64,000 nucleotides of DNA from Oxyruncus cristatus. Taxonomy: Eukaryota; Chordata; Aves; Passeriformes; Cotingidae. The stretch lies in assembly GCA_013399855.1 (NCBI GenBank), contig VXAY01004756.1, forward strand, positions 1,121,573 through 1,185,572, written 5' to 3'. This document shows, in pieces, positions 46,475 through 59,430 of this stretch. The notes beneath the pieces were generated by a model. That model was not told the DNA's origin, made no database searches, and was given only the letters and a program-made list of their open reading frames with translations. How positions within the stretch are numbered: position 1 is the first letter of the stretch; every line of letters begins with the position of its first letter. Position numbers and translations under genes: made by a program.

Positions 46475-46484
46475 AAACCGGTTT
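46475..46484. promoter_or_regulatory. Grainyhead-type palindromic site
   Basis: AAACCGGTTT is a perfect 10-bp palindrome containing AACCGGTT, the consensus for Grainyhead-like (GRHL/TFCP2) factors. It lies right at the end of the 87-bp repeat array. The sequence match is exact; binding is inferred. Confidence 0.4.
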
Positions 46485-47000
46485 TCTTAAAGTCAAACAT
46501 CTTTGATAATTTTAAAATACATTATGTTGCGAGAGGCAGCCTTTTAGGAGAATATTTTACACTCCGTAATGGTAGCAGGAATCACTGCAGTTTGGTTGCA
46601 ATTTGCTGCTGTGGCTCTTTATAAGAGATCAAAGGTTCACATTTGATGCTTATGACTTCACCTTCCCAACACATCTGCTGTGAAATCCATGGAAACCTCG
46701 GGCTGGAGATCCACACAGAACTTGTGCCCACAACCCACGAGGAACACGGGTTCCATCCACGTGTGCATAAATTAGGTAATAACATGTGCAAATGGGTATT
46801 TGGCCATGTAATTACCCAGTTTGGGGGTGCCAATGCCCATCTGCTGCGAATTTCACTGGGGTGGTTCTGGTGTGTGTCTTAGTGATTTCTTCTAAATGTT
46901 TTATGTCACTTAAGGAACTGAGAAGAAAATATTTTTGAGTAACAAATTAAAATCAGAAATAAAGAAAAAGGGCCTTTTCTTGAGAACTATTACTGAATTC
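46485..47000. other. Non-coding stretch, no gene seen
   Basis: Single-copy DNA. Two overlapping frames of about 80 codons on opposite strands (46582-46882) are not recognisable. Confidence 0.45.
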
Positions 47001-47172
47001 ATAGAATCATAAAATCATAGGGTGGTTTTGGTTGGAAGGACCTTAAAGATCATTTTGTTCCATGCCCTGCCATGGGCAGGGACACCTTCCACTATCCCAG
47101 GTTGCTCCAGGCCTCATCCAACCTGGCCTTGAACATTTTCAGGGATGGGGCAGCCACAGCTTCTCGGGGCAA
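47001..47172 (-). mobile_element. CR1 LINE 3' fragment
   Basis: Begins with the 8-bp-type terminal repeat in reverse complement (ATAGAATCATAAAATCATAG). It continues 'ggttggaaggaccttaaaga', 'ccctgccatgggcagggaca', 'ccttccactatcccaggttg' and 'gccacagcttctcggggca'. Well preserved, untranslated tail only. Confidence 0.94.
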
Positions 47173-50100
47173 TAATTCAGTTGAGATCAAGGAGAGGGGA
47201 CTACACTATTACCTAGAAGCAACATAAGCTTATTCTTTCAAAGTAAAGATGTTGTGTAAACTACACTTAAAGTAGTGTTCTAAAGCGTAAATATAAAACT
47301 TGATTGAATGCTTGGAAAGATATATTTAAACATTCCTTAATGTTTGGACCTGAGGTCTTTGTGTAATACTTTTGTATCACTTATAGGCATATTTACACCA
47401 GAGCTGAGTCTTTGGTGCTGGGATGAAGGTGGGAAAGTGCTTCATGGCAGCTGCCTTTTTCTTTGGGATGACTATTGGCAGCGTTTCTGAAGATGTTTGT
47501 TGTGAGAGCAGCGATCCTGGAGGATATGGTCCAGATTTTGGAGGAAAAATCAGTTGCTGGGTGCCATGGATGTGGCTAGCTGGGATGGTGACCTGAGGGG
47601 CCTGGATGCTGCCTGCTTGTGGTCTGCCTTGGTGTGAGCTGCTAGCAGTTTTGGAGAGTGAAAGCATGGCCTTGATTCCACGTTTTTCCTGATACAAACA
47701 TCCCTGCTGACCTCCAGCACCACAAAGCTGGGAGACTGGAGGGGTTCAGTAATGCCCAGATTTATTTGGCTCTGGTCTTAACTGGACATATATTGCATGG
47801 CAGGGTGCTCTGCAGAAGCCTTTTTTGTTGAAGATACAATAGATATTTCTAGAAACTAGAGCATGCTGAGTCTGAGCCAGGGACTAACACAGCCAGTGAG
47901 CACTGTGACTTCAGCGTGGTGAGTGCTCGCTGAGTGGCCCTTGTCCTCCTTTTCCTGCCCCTCAAATAATCCCTGATTTTCACCCAAGGCTATAGCGAGA
48001 GAGGTAAAATCTCAGTTTTTTTAATTTCCATTGACTTCCCATTATTGGCAAATATTTTAGTTTTGATTAAAGGGGAAGGGGAAAAAGTTGAGTAAATGAA
48101 AATTAACTTACACACTCACAGAAAAGAACAACCTCCATTTGAATTAAAAAATTCTAACACAGAGGAGTTGTTTGACCTGTGCTCTACTTCTCTGACTCTT
48201 CAAGTCACTGTGAGACTAGAAATTTAACAGGATTAGGAATAAAAGATTCTAATAATAGCAAGTGTTTTACATTTAGGATTATGATGGAAGATACCATCAT
48301 TAACCTTAGCCCTAGGACTTGTTCTAACACCATTAACATCCTGACCTAGAGCTTAACACCATCCTATTTTCCTTGGTTGGTGAAATACTTGGCTTTGTCT
48401 TAAATTTTCTTTTTTTTTTTTTTTTCTTATTACAAAAAAGCAAGTCTAACAGTTTGTGTTTGTTTAATGTTTTAAGGTCTTTCTCTTTTGATGTTTCTCC
48501 TTTGGGATAAGAAGCTTATGATGAGAAAGGGGGAACAGTAGTCCTCGTTTTCAGGTTTAGGCAAGGGATATTTAAATGCGGAAGGTTTAGCTAGGTGGCC
48601 TATTTCTGCTGCAGATCAATGGTGTTGAGCACTTGACTGCCCTTTGTACTTTGAAAATCTCTTGCTAGATGTGTGAAGTCAGGAACATAAAGCCAGACAT
48701 GGGCAGCAGAGCAACTTACTTTGTATTAAAAAGTCCAGCGCACTTTTAGTTTCAGAGAGTCCTGATTTGTGGTTGACAAATTATGGGTTTTGGAGCCAGG
48801 CCAGTGTTTTGAGTGGGGTGTACTTCCATTCCAGTTTGGGCTTAATTTTGGGGCTAAAAGCTGAACCAAGTTGTGTAGACTCAGAGTATATCTGCTCCAG
48901 TGCTGCAGCCTCTTAAGTTGCTTTTAAGGGCTAAGAAAGTTAGGGGGATGTGTGCATCGAGGGGGTGGTGGTGGTGTATTTGTGAAGGGGAGCAGGGTAA
49001 AGCATTGTAAGATAAAGCAGTGCAATTCCTCTGCTGTATTCTACATCTCTCACGTATCATTTCGAGTAAAAATATATTTTAGCATCAGTGTTGCTATATG
49101 GTGTTAGTAGGTGAAAGAACAAGTTGTAGAAAAGGTTGTTTGATTTATGCTCTGTCACTATTTCAACATTTCGAAGCAACAAATTGCTCGTTTACAGAAG
49201 TTGTTTGCAGTGTTCACTGATATCAAGAAAATTTAACAGTCATAACAACCCTCTTGTACTTTTCCGCTGCTTATTGGGTTTGACATAACAGGACTCTTAT
49301 GTCCCTCTGGAAGAAGGTGTTAGGACATCTTTCATGGTACCAAATGCCAAGATTTTATTTCCTGCCTGAAACAAGGAGCAAGAGAGCAGAATACTGTTCT
49401 CTCTTCCTCACCTCTGGCAAGCAGTAGCTCAGAAATAAGTCATTCTTACAAGTTAAACCCTTTATCCCTGATACACTGATTTTTGTCCCACTTTGTTCCC
49501 TGTCACGGGCCACATTTGCCACTGCTTGATTTGATCTAACTCTGCTTGTGTTTGAGGCAATATGAATTCATCCAAGTAAAGAACCTGGCTCTGCACAGTG
49601 TTCTTTTGTTGATCTCTAGGAACTGATTATTTTGTTAACATCAAAATTATTGGCTGCAAACTTTGGGGATTTTTTTTTTTTTTTTAATTGCTGTTTAAGG
49701 GAGTGGTTGACCCTCTTCTTCCCACCTTGTGAGTACAGTCATGACAATCACTGGTACAGGACACAAACTCTTCAAGCATGTAATGCTGTGAATAATGTGT
49801 AATTTAAACTAGGCACTGCATAGAAAAGATGTAAAAGGAGTTCTAATGCACTAATCATCTTTAATGGACATTGCCAAAAAACAGTGAGATCTCAACTCCT
49901 CCCCTGTATTCCCATTTCCTTTTCAAAGTGTATGAGAAATCGCAGTTTTAATAAACACAGAAAAGTGACAAATTGTTGCAGCATGAAGTGAATGATGATA
50001 TATGGATACCACAAATCCTTAATTAGGTGGGTTTTATTTCAAGTTGACATAACTTGAACTTCTAATTAATTTTTTACCTGTTCAAAGAACTTGATCTCTT

Positions 50101-51880
50101 TTCCAGTTGAAAGGACACGTTACTTGACCATCACATTTTTTTTTTTTTCCCAAACAAAAAGAGTCCTAAAATAATACGAGGTACATTATTTTTTATTTGC
50201 AGTGGTAACAGATTTGCACTTATAATTTGACTGTGTTAAATGTTATGGAAGAAGCAGGTCACATGAGGGTGAACTGTCTTTATTGTTATCCTAATACATT
50301 TAAAGGGAGACATTCAAGTCATACTAATTTGTGTGATAATAACACCCTCATCTGGGCGGTCCCAAGCCGAGGGAATCACTTCATCTCATTCAGCCTTTTG
50401 CTGAGTTATATTACATGTATTACCATGCATTAGTGGGGCTATGTAAATTTGCTGTCCTTTGAATGACAGTTTATTATGGTGGCGCCTCTTAGGTAGAGTT
50501 GTGCAGGCAGCTTAAAGCAGGTTTTCCTCTTCAAAATATGCATCTTTTTTGAATTTGAAAAATGGAAAGTAATTATATGAAAATGGCAATTTTTCTGCTG
50601 GGGGGAGAACTGTCAGTTGTTATTAAGAGGGCTCCAAGGACCTGTGACAATTGGTTTTGTTTTCCGAGTTGAGCTCTGTTTCGAGTTGGTCTGGGTCGCA
50701 GATCAAGTGCAATGATGTGGATTCCCCAAGTGAAGGGAATCAGGAAAGAGAATAAATTCAGTCACTGGAGCCATTTTGGCCCAGTCTCTGCCTGATGAAT
50801 GTGCATTTTCTGATGAAAATGGGGAGCAGCAGCTCTGTCCTTTCAAGTGTGTGCTCACTGTGTGTACAGAGGCAAGACAAGTTTCTCTTGAAAGTCCTCC
50901 TGAGTGAGGCTTTTGCCAGGTCCTGCTTCCTAATGTGAGGGGGGAAAAAATGATGTTGTGGTAATGGGCAGCATGTTGGTGTCTTCTGTTTGAGTGGCTG
51001 TATAGAAATACCTGTAATTCCATTCACTGTGGCACCCCTTGAAATCCCCTACAACCATTGTAATTCTGGCAAAGCGTTTCCACCTGGCTTAGCAGGGTTT
51101 GCTCATAGCCTGAATTATTGTGAGGTAAAGACAGCGTATTTTACTTAGTTTGTGGTGGCTTTTAATTTTTTCCCCTTATTTTTATTTTTTTTTTAATAAA
51201 TGAAAATTTCAAAAGGTGCTTGCCATTGTATTTGCATGGGAAAATCGGAATCAGCTCTGTAAGTTAAGGTATTAAAAACAAACAAGCAAATTTAAAAAAC
51301 AAACAAAAAAAAAGTCAACCATCAACCCCCCAAAAAAGTCCCAAGTAAAACTTAACAAAACCCTAAACCCCTTCACAGTCTGAAAGCTTAATATGTAACA
51401 ATTAATGCTACAAAACATGTATAGTAAATTAAGCTTTCATGGAACTTAAGTAAAGTTGGTGACTTATACAATAGTTGGTGCTATGTTTTCTAACAGTTTT
51501 GTATATTTTCTAAGAGTTTTTATTTTAAGACTCTTCCAGAAGTTGCATATGTGATAGCCTGGGCTAAGAATATGTCGAATGCATGCCGAAAAGAAAGCAA
51601 ACCACTGAATTCACAGGTTAAAGTAGTCAGGAAGTACAGGAAAAGAAGCTCAAATGTACCTCAGAATGACAATAGCAAATATTTTTGTATTTAAATAAAC
51701 TAAACATATTGGCCCAAGGATGGTGCAGCATCTGAAAAATCGCATTTATATAGGAAAATGACAAATCCAGGTCAAGAAACACTGACTATTGGATTAACTT
51801 CCTAGGGAGTGTTATGATCCACTTTGTAGAAAGCACATCCATTGTCTGTTGTGCTGGGACTAGGTGGTATTTGGCTAGTT
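47173..51880. other. Long non-coding stretch, no gene seen
   Basis: 4.7 kb with no recognised gene or repeat beyond T tracts (48411-48425, 49671-49685, 50137-50148) and an A-rich/C-rich tract at 51285-51335. A (GGT)n run lies at about 48963-48975. 49960-50100 and 50200-50440 are AT-rich and enhancer-like. Confidence 0.5.
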
Positions 51881-52297
51881 GGAACTCGCCTCTGCTATGA
51901 TGAAAAGGCTGAGAGAATTGGGACTGCTCAGGGTAGAAGGGAAGGGAAGGCTTCAGGGTGACCTGATTGAGGGCCTCCAGTGCCTGAAGGGAGCCTGTGA
52001 GAAATATGGAGTGAGACTATTTCCAAGGATCTGGAGCGACAGGACAAGGGGGAATGGCTTTAGACTGGAAGACAGCAGGTTTTAATTAGATACTAGGAAG
52101 AAATTCTTCTCTGTGAGGGTGGGGAGGCCCTGGCACAGGTTGCCCAGAGAAGCTGTGGCTGCCCCTGGATCCCTGGAAGTGTCCAAGGCCAGGTTGGACA
52201 GGGCTTGGGGCAACGTGGGCTGGTGGAAGGTGGCCCTGCCCATGGCAGGGGGTTGGAATGAGATGGGCCCTTCCAGCCCCAACCTGTGATTCCATGA
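51881..52297 (+). mobile_element. CR1 LINE 3' fragment, longest copy here
   Basis: The only copy here that reaches back beyond the GAAGAAATTCTTC segment. It starts near 'ctctgctatgatgaaaaggc', then 'gagagaattgggactgctca', 'gacctgattgagggcctcca', 'gacaggacaaggggg', 'gctgtggctgcccctggatc', 'tggaagtgtccaaggccagg' and the end GTGATTCCATGA. It therefore includes the last part of the reverse-transcriptase ORF region plus the 3' tail, broken by stops. All ORFs on the opposite strand (52.08-52.42 kb) are shadows of it. Confidence 0.95.
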
Positions 52298-55200
52298 AGT
52301 TGTGCATTTGAAGGCCCTGTGGTGCACAAGGATCTGCTCCATCACTCTGTACCGCAACACTGATGTAGAGGGGTTTCTCAGGGGCAGAAGCTCCTGCCCA
52401 CACAACACCAACAGCCATGTTTCTGGTGTTCCCTAAGGAATGTTCTCAGCTTTGTTTTTCTTTGGTTGGTTTTTTTCTTTAAAAAAAATAATGGAACAAA
52501 GTTTGTTGTCTCACAAGTGCCTGGCCCAAGCCTGTAAGTGCAGAGGGAGAGCCAGTTGTGCCCTGCCTTACTCTGCTGTGCCTCGTGGGCTTCACATCTC
52601 TGCCTGGCTCCTCTGTGTATGCGTGTGTTGGAGCAAAAACTCTGAACAAGCCATGGATGGAGCATTTGCCTCTTGAATTTTTGTGCTTTTGTTGATTTGT
52701 CGCATAAATGTTATATAAATGTAGCTTTTTATGTGTTAATATTACATACTGTTGAGGTGCTCGCAGTCCCCTCAGCATTCAGAAGGGCTATTTAAAAATT
52801 AACTAAAAAGCAGGTTCCACCATTTTATGGCATTACCTGGTTTAACGTGAGCACATGAATTATTAACTGTGTGTCTTGTTAAGTACCAGATCAGTGGCTT
52901 TTGCTGTAGATGGGGAGGAAAAAAATCATGCAATGTAAGAGTACTCTGCAAAGCAGTGGTAAAATGAAATAATAATAATAAAAAACAAGCTCAAAAGTGC
53001 ATGTGAAGTGTGGGCCTCATGTAGCTTCTTGAGACAGTGGGAGCTTTCCCCGAGCTAGTTGAGCCATCATTGCCTGGGTGCTCATCAAATAAAAGGCATA
53101 TAACTTTGCATGTTTTCAAACTTATTTGGAAGATGAGAAATTCGAGCTGAATAATTTATGCAGAGCAAATGTTACGAAGGTCTGTGAACTGTATTTCTGA
53201 CCTATCCGTGGAAATCCCTTAATTCCAGCACAGTCCATTGACAGTGGTTAGAACTGCCTTCCCAAACAGCAACAGTGCTTAGAGCTCATCACACCCTCTC
53301 CCTCAAAGAGAGGTGAGGAGCTCAGCTTTCTCATCACATTGTGTCTGGAAAATAGAGATTCATCTCTTTTATACAGAGAGCATTCTCCTTTAAAATCTGC
53401 AACATGAAGCAGTCTATTTTTTTTTTTCTATTGTCCCTCATTTTGGAATGAGAGAAATCAGCCCAAAAGTGAAAGAACGAAACAATACTAAAATCTGTTT
53501 ATAACCGGATTCCTTCTTAGTCACATTCCAATTGTTGCCATAATATGAAAGAATGTTGGTGTATCACAAAAGAACTGTACTTCATTACTTAAGGTGAAGT
53601 CTGGTGGTTTCTGACTGGCAAAATTCTTGATATGTACTGGAAAACACTGGGCATTTCTACTTTTCTCATGATACTTTGAAACAGAGGCACCAAGGGGATG
53701 ATAATGTTCTGCTTTCTGAAAATGAAATGCCAGTATCATTCCAGGAAGCCAAATATACTTCAAGGTTTTGAAAAACCTTAGCTGGAAAGTCCTGGTTTTA
53801 CACAATGATATCGATACATTCGACCTAAGCAAATATTTACCTAAGGAGCTCTTGGAGTAGTGAAGTTCAGAAATAAAAGTGTTCCTGAAGAGTCATTCCC
53901 TGTCACTCAGTTCAGTCACTGTCCTTTCCCTTTATCTTCTGTTCACCAAGTATTTGCACTTATTAATGCTTGTGCATACAAATGCCTGCTGAATTAATAC
54001 TCCCCATGTCCACCATAACACTTACTGGGGTTTATTTGCTGTCATATCATCATTTCTCTCTTCCTCATCCTTCCCTTTTGTAATTTTTTTTTTTTTTTGA
54101 GATTTCCTTAGAATGCCAACTCTAGCAGAAATGGTCACTTCTTCCTGTGCTGTTCAGAAATCACATGGAGCCAAAAAGTCACAATACTTGCTCATCAGCT
54201 CCATGGGAGATGGAGAATAGCTGATTTTTTTTTTTTTTTTTTTTGCGACAGACAGAAAAATGTGAGACCAAAGTATTAACTCTTTCCTCAATAATACATG
54301 TAGTATTTCTTGTGGATCTTATTTTTTTTCTTTCCTCAAGCTTTTTCCCTGTTTGAGCCATAGTTTTCTCCCAAAGCTCATGAATGGGGCTCCTGATAGT
54401 CCAGGTGATTTCAAACCTCTGTGAGTGTGCAGTAATAGGTTGTTCCCAGTGATCTGGATTAAACAAGGCCATTCTCTGTCCTCAAGTGAAGTTCTGTGTT
54501 TAAATCACACCATATGAAATCTATATCTCAGTGAGGTCTTCAGGCTGCAGAGGTGCACTGCAAACTCCCACAGGGGACTGAAGAGTCCCACAAATTGTGG
54601 CAAATTTCCCACAAAGTCCTGCAAATTGCAGCAAAATTCATGGGAAAAGAGACAGGAAATGATTTTTCCTGCCTGGGGAGAACTGTTGTAGATGTCTGAT
54701 CTGCAGGTTTCTCACAAAAGATGGAGGAGAAAAAATACATTTTTGATATTTCACTATGGAATATCTCCTTTTTTTTTTTTTTCCTCCTATTTCACACTTA
54801 GGGGGAAGCACTAAAAACATAGTATGTGTTTTAGATGTTAGTTTTCACTGATGTGGTATAGCCATAGGTACATGTAATAGCACAACATAACACAGGGATC
54901 CTGGATAACGTGACTGCTGCTGATTGTACACTCCTGTTTTACCTACAGCTTGTCGACTCCCTGAAGTGGCACAACTTGAACCACTGCCATTTCAAATATT
55001 AGCAGAAAGCCACACATTCTTTCATGCTTCAGTTATAAAGGGAGTATATAAATTATTTAATTGGGAGAAAGTATTGCATTAATATATTTACACTTCTAAT
55101 GCATTTACAGAAACATGCTCCTCCCTGGTGAGAATAATAAAACATTGGTGTAAAGTCGCACCGGAGACACAACTTGAGGATTGCAAGGAGTTCTGCACAG

Positions 55201-56685
55201 GGAAGCAGCCTCTTTCCATCCTCTCCTAGAAGGTGGTTGCTGCATTTTCAGAGCAAGATACAGCTGCCTGCTGTACCCTTGCTGGAGCTCTGCCAGAGCC
55301 TCCTTTTCCCTTAAGAAACATGTGGTTGTTATACATCCGTCTGCTTGGCCTCGCTGCTCCCTTCATCTCAAGGGCAACTGCTCTCTGCAGATCACTTGTG
55401 CCGCCCCAAACCGAGTTTGGGATAATTGCCCCACCGATGCCATGTGTCTTAATCTGATTGCCAATGTCAACTCAAAGGAATGTGCTTCCCTAAAAGTCTT
55501 CTAATTTAAGTGAGCTGAAGCTTTTGCACTAGTCTAGTTAACTAGCACCCAGGCTTGGGATCTGCTTAGGCTTCTGTTTCACAGGTACAGCTAGAATTCT
55601 GAAATATTTAAAACCATATGCCTGTTTGCCTCAAAGAAGAGGCTCTGTTTTTTAAATTTCATTTAATCCTTTCTGGTTTTACACTTTAAGGCAATGGATT
55701 CTCAGCTGCCGTGAAAGCATTGAAATTAGAGTCCAGATTAACCACAGAATTCAAGAATAGCGTCAACACTGGAAGTGGCTTTGAATGAGGTGTGGGTGTT
55801 TATTAGGAATGCTCTGCTGCACAAAACCTACTCTCGAGTCAGATAGGGCCTGACTTAATAAAGGAGTGAGCCAAAAGGATCAGGGAATACTGTAGGCTCA
55901 TGTGTATCCAGTGCCTGTGGACACAGTTTAGTTGCCAGAAGAGAAATGTGAATAGGCCACCCTGGATAGAGATGATGTTGGTGTTGTCCATACCTTTCTA
56001 TGGAGCCAGTGGAATTACCTGACAGGGTTATGTGAGCATGGCCAGTGGACTGAGTGAAACCTTTCTGATGTGCTTCCTGTGTTTGCAGCTCATGGTTTTC
56101 CAGAGCTAAAGTTATATCAAGATACACCTTTAATGGATGTATTGAACCACTCCTGGCACAAGGTTTTGGTAAGAAGGAACTGGTACATCTGTTTCATCAG
56201 GAAACGTTTCTTAGATCTAGGTTAGTGACTTGGATCAAGGTTGGGAAAGAGGAGATTAAGGGAGAGGGCTGGTGAACACAGGTTTGGTGTCCTGAGCCAG
56301 CATGTGGGAATGGAGCCCACCACCACGCTCTGTGCTTGTGCTGCTGTGGATTTGCAGAACAGTACTGGTAGGATTTAAGGAAGGTGTTGGTTCCCTCTTA
56401 TACTTTCACATACATTTCTTGTTCTGTTCTTTTTTAATTTGTGGCTGGACTTGGACAAGTAAATAAGAAACATGCTTCATGTCTGCTGGTGGCTTCAGGG
56501 AAACCAATCCACATTTAATTGATTCTCTAGGTAGAATAAACTCATCATCTGCCAGATTGAACTCCATCATACTGGTTTCTTAGACAGAAAAAATGTGAAG
56601 TCACTCTATTCACTTCTTAAAGTTGGACACCACAGACTTTTTCAGTTGCTGTCTTGACCTAGAGTTTTGTTGTTGACAAAGCCCT
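52298..56685. other. Long non-coding stretch, no gene seen
   Basis: Single-copy DNA with poly-T tracts (54077-54092, 54225-54244, 54769-54782). A (TAA)n run lies near 52968-52982. The 103-codon (53521-53832) and 97-codon (54179-54472) minus-strand frames have no recognisable domain, and the latter begins in a T run. Confidence 0.5.
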
Positions 56686-56788
56686 GAGCAACCTGGTCTA
56701 GTGGAAGGTGTCCCTGCCCACGGCAGGGGGTTGGACCAAGATGATCTTTAAGGTCCTTTCCAAACCAAGTCTTTCTATGATTCTATGA
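56686..56788 (+). mobile_element. CR1 LINE 3' fragment
   Basis: GAGCAACCTGGTCTAGTGGA, then 'aggtgtccctgcccacggca', 'gatgatctttaaggtccttt' and the intact end TTTCTATGATTCTATGA. A short, clean copy of the last 100 bases of the element. Confidence 0.94.
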
Positions 56789-57596
56789 AAGTGTATCTGT
56801 GTTAGTACCTAAACTTTGAGGGGACTTGTTAGCAGCTCTTGGCAATTTTTTTTGGTTGTGTTATTTTGTTCAGTCCCATATAGCACAAAAAGGTACACAC
56901 ATTTACTAAAAATATTAATGAAAACTCTCCTTTGGGGAAAAAAAACCCTAATCCAAGCAAACCCTCTTTCTCTCAAGCCTGAAGTTCAGTGGAAATACTT
57001 CTGATGCTTTCTTTTAATAGAATAAAGATGTGCACTAAAGTGCAACTGGATTTGTGACAGAATGACCCTCTGTCCATTTACTGTTTCTAGGAGAGCAGCA
57101 GCCTTTGGCTCGCTGTTCCCAGCTTCCTGAAAGGTGTTACAGCTCTGCCTCAGAGGTCTTGTATCCAGGATAACAGTGATTTACCTTATTTACTCGGAGC
57201 TGACCTACCCTTTAGTATACTGCTCCTTCACTTAGTCAGCTCGATGGGTGCCAGATATTGTTCTCCTGCAGGAAGTTCTTCCTGGAATTCTGCAGCAAAC
57301 CAAAGGCTCAGACAGTGGGAAAATGAAAATAAGGTCAACTTTCCCTTAGGACTAAAGAATGGAAGGAATACACTGACACCATTTGAGACCTCCTTCCCAG
57401 AAAAATAGAAGCCACAAATACAGCCAGATTACACAAACCGATTCCAGTATTGTAACAATTTCTTACCATTCCTTATTTTTTTTTTTCTGAAGATGAATTT
57501 CACCTAACTGTGTTTAAAGGAAAGACAAAACTGACTTATAACTAGTAAAAATGGGCACAGAGATTTTTGTCTGGTTTTAGTGTGTAGAAAAGTTAA
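56789..57596. other. Non-coding stretch, no gene seen
   Basis: Single-copy DNA with a T run at about 57477-57486. No feature was recognised. Confidence 0.45.
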
Positions 57597-57615
57597 TATT
57601 GAGTATTACTCAATA
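57597..57615. promoter_or_regulatory. 19-bp near-perfect palindrome
   Basis: TATTGAGTA-T-TACTCAATA: nine-base arms around one central base, with no mismatch. The core TGAGT...ACTCA resembles inverted bZIP half-sites with a wider spacer. Function unknown. Confidence 0.4.
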
Positions 57616-58346
57616 CTATCAAGAATTTGCAAAATCAGAGGCACAGCAGATAACTTGCGAAAGGCAGAGTAGCATTACTTATTTGTGCTGTGAATTGCGC
57701 TGTTAATCCAACTTCAAATAAGCAAATATTCCTGGCAGGTCTTAGCTAACATCCTCCTGGCTGTGCAGGGAAAATGTGAAGCATCCCTGAGAAGTCCTGC
57801 AGCCTGAGCCACGCTAAACGTACATCAGTGACAGGGTGAAGGCATGTATATTTTTAGGATATTTGTAGTTCCTTTCACCCCACTTGGCCCCCGTTTGCAG
57901 AAATTATGAATCATAGTTTTTGATAAAACAGAAAATAGCAACGGTGAGGAAAAAGAAGTCGTCCATATTTCCTAGAAATTGTTGTGAAGTGTCAGTTTGT
58001 CAAACACGTCTCCTCTTCCCATCTATCTTTGCTTTCTGAGAGAGGGTCTGGAAAGAGCTTTGGGTCTGCTTTTTAAGATGCAGAAGTTACTGACAAATTA
58101 CAGACCGGTGATAAAAACAAGACAACGATGAGGACGGGAATACTGGGGAGTTTGGGCAATAAAAAAGTGACAGAGCTGAAAAGTTACCAAGGAATGTTTC
58201 GCAGAAACAAAGGATGTGGTCTTGGGGTCTCCAGAGAGCGCAGTTATTTTATTATGTTCTGTTCCTATTATCACTTTTGTTTTGTTCCAGGGAGATTTTC
58301 AGCAACTTAAGAAATGAATTTTTGGGCCAGCCATCCCTCAGATGTG
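57616..58346. other. Non-coding stretch, no gene seen
   Basis: Single-copy DNA. Overlapping 60- and 95-codon plus-strand frames at 58128-58501 extend into the repeat relic downstream. Confidence 0.4.
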
Positions 58347-58415
58347 TGCACACAACTCCCCTTGACTTGTACTGGAGTTATCTCTGGGCAACTGAGGGCA
58401 AAATGTGGCCTTTGG
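58347..58415 (+). repeat. Relic of old amniote dispersed repeat
   Basis: CACAACTCCCCTTGACTTGT, ACTGGAGTTATCTCTGGGCA and ACTGAGGGCAAAATGTGGCC. The AACTCC/GGAGTT inverted pair around a 'cttgactt' core, followed by 'gggcaaaat.tggcc', is characteristic of the same old repeat group as at 29.6 kb. Confidence 0.6.
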
Positions 58416-58889
58416 TGGATTGTTTCTGTACCCAGTTTGTAGTGTCAGTATGCACACAAAAATGCAAGTATCCAAAAGAGACTGCTTTAAACTCTCATTA
58501 ACATGAAAGGCTCCTAAGGCCATGGGGGTGTGTTACTTGTATTTTGTTCCTCAGTAACTCCCATTTTGAGGCCCTTTCTATCCCCTATGTGTCATAATCA
58601 TACCTTTTTTATTATTATTTTTTTTTTTTAATTCATTGAACCAGCAAGCACATGCAGTTGCTGTAAGACAACCACTAGATCCCATGTGAGGTACTGTTTC
58701 AATTTTACGGTAAATTTCCTGTTTTATGGATTCCTTTCTGAAAAGCTCCTCATAGTACTCTCCAAAGAATACGAACTTTTCTTTAAAACATAAGAAATAG
58801 CTGCCCTGCAAAGAGTATTTTGCTTCGGTCCTGACTTTGTCTTTATTTTTGATCTCAATGCTTGTTGTTATTACTTCTTAAATGTTTTA
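58416..58889. other. Non-coding stretch, no gene seen
   Basis: T-rich tract at 58608-58631. The 77-codon minus-strand frame is a poly-lysine/asparagine artefact of that tract. Confidence 0.45.
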
Positions 58890-59430
58890 TTTCTATTTTA
58901 CATGCTTCTTGTTAGAGTTGCTATTTTAGGTTCTTCTTAAAAAATGTATTTTATTGTGCTTAGCTAATTACATAGAACTTCTTCAGATGTGAGAATGTCT
59001 CTTATTTAAAAACCCCTCTCTCAGTAGTTAAAATACATGTGCAGGATATTACAATTTGAAGTGTGCAAGGCATTTGTGTTTTAATTAAGATCTTAGAGGA
59101 GAAACTTGTTCACATGAATTACTAGCTTGATATTTAGCAGGTTGTATAAATAGTGACAAATTACATCTTTGTATTCAGAGAGAGAGTGGAGTTACCTGGT
59201 GAAAATCACTGCATATGTTAAATCTTTTCAGTGTCCGCTGTAAATATTGAGGATATGTGGGTATGAAATTGTATGAGTGCAAATGACCCAAGAGTAATTA
59301 AAATACTTGACCTGCTTCTGTTTGCTAAAAAAAAGCCAATTTTCAGACAATCTTTAAAACAAACAATAAAAAGTGAGAAGTAACTTTCTTTTACAATATC
59401 AATATTGCTTAATAGGACAGGGCAGATAAG
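58890..59430. other. Candidate conserved non-coding stretch
   Basis: AT-rich unique DNA with homeodomain-like words (GCTTAGCTAATTACATAG, GAGTAATTAAAATACTTG) and no repeat signature. A short perfect inverted repeat CAATAT-ca-ATATTG lies at 59394-59407. Confidence 0.3.

Noticed and set aside
52082..52418. Two ~110-codon minus-strand frames
   Set aside because: Antisense readings of the CR1 3' tail at 51881-52297.
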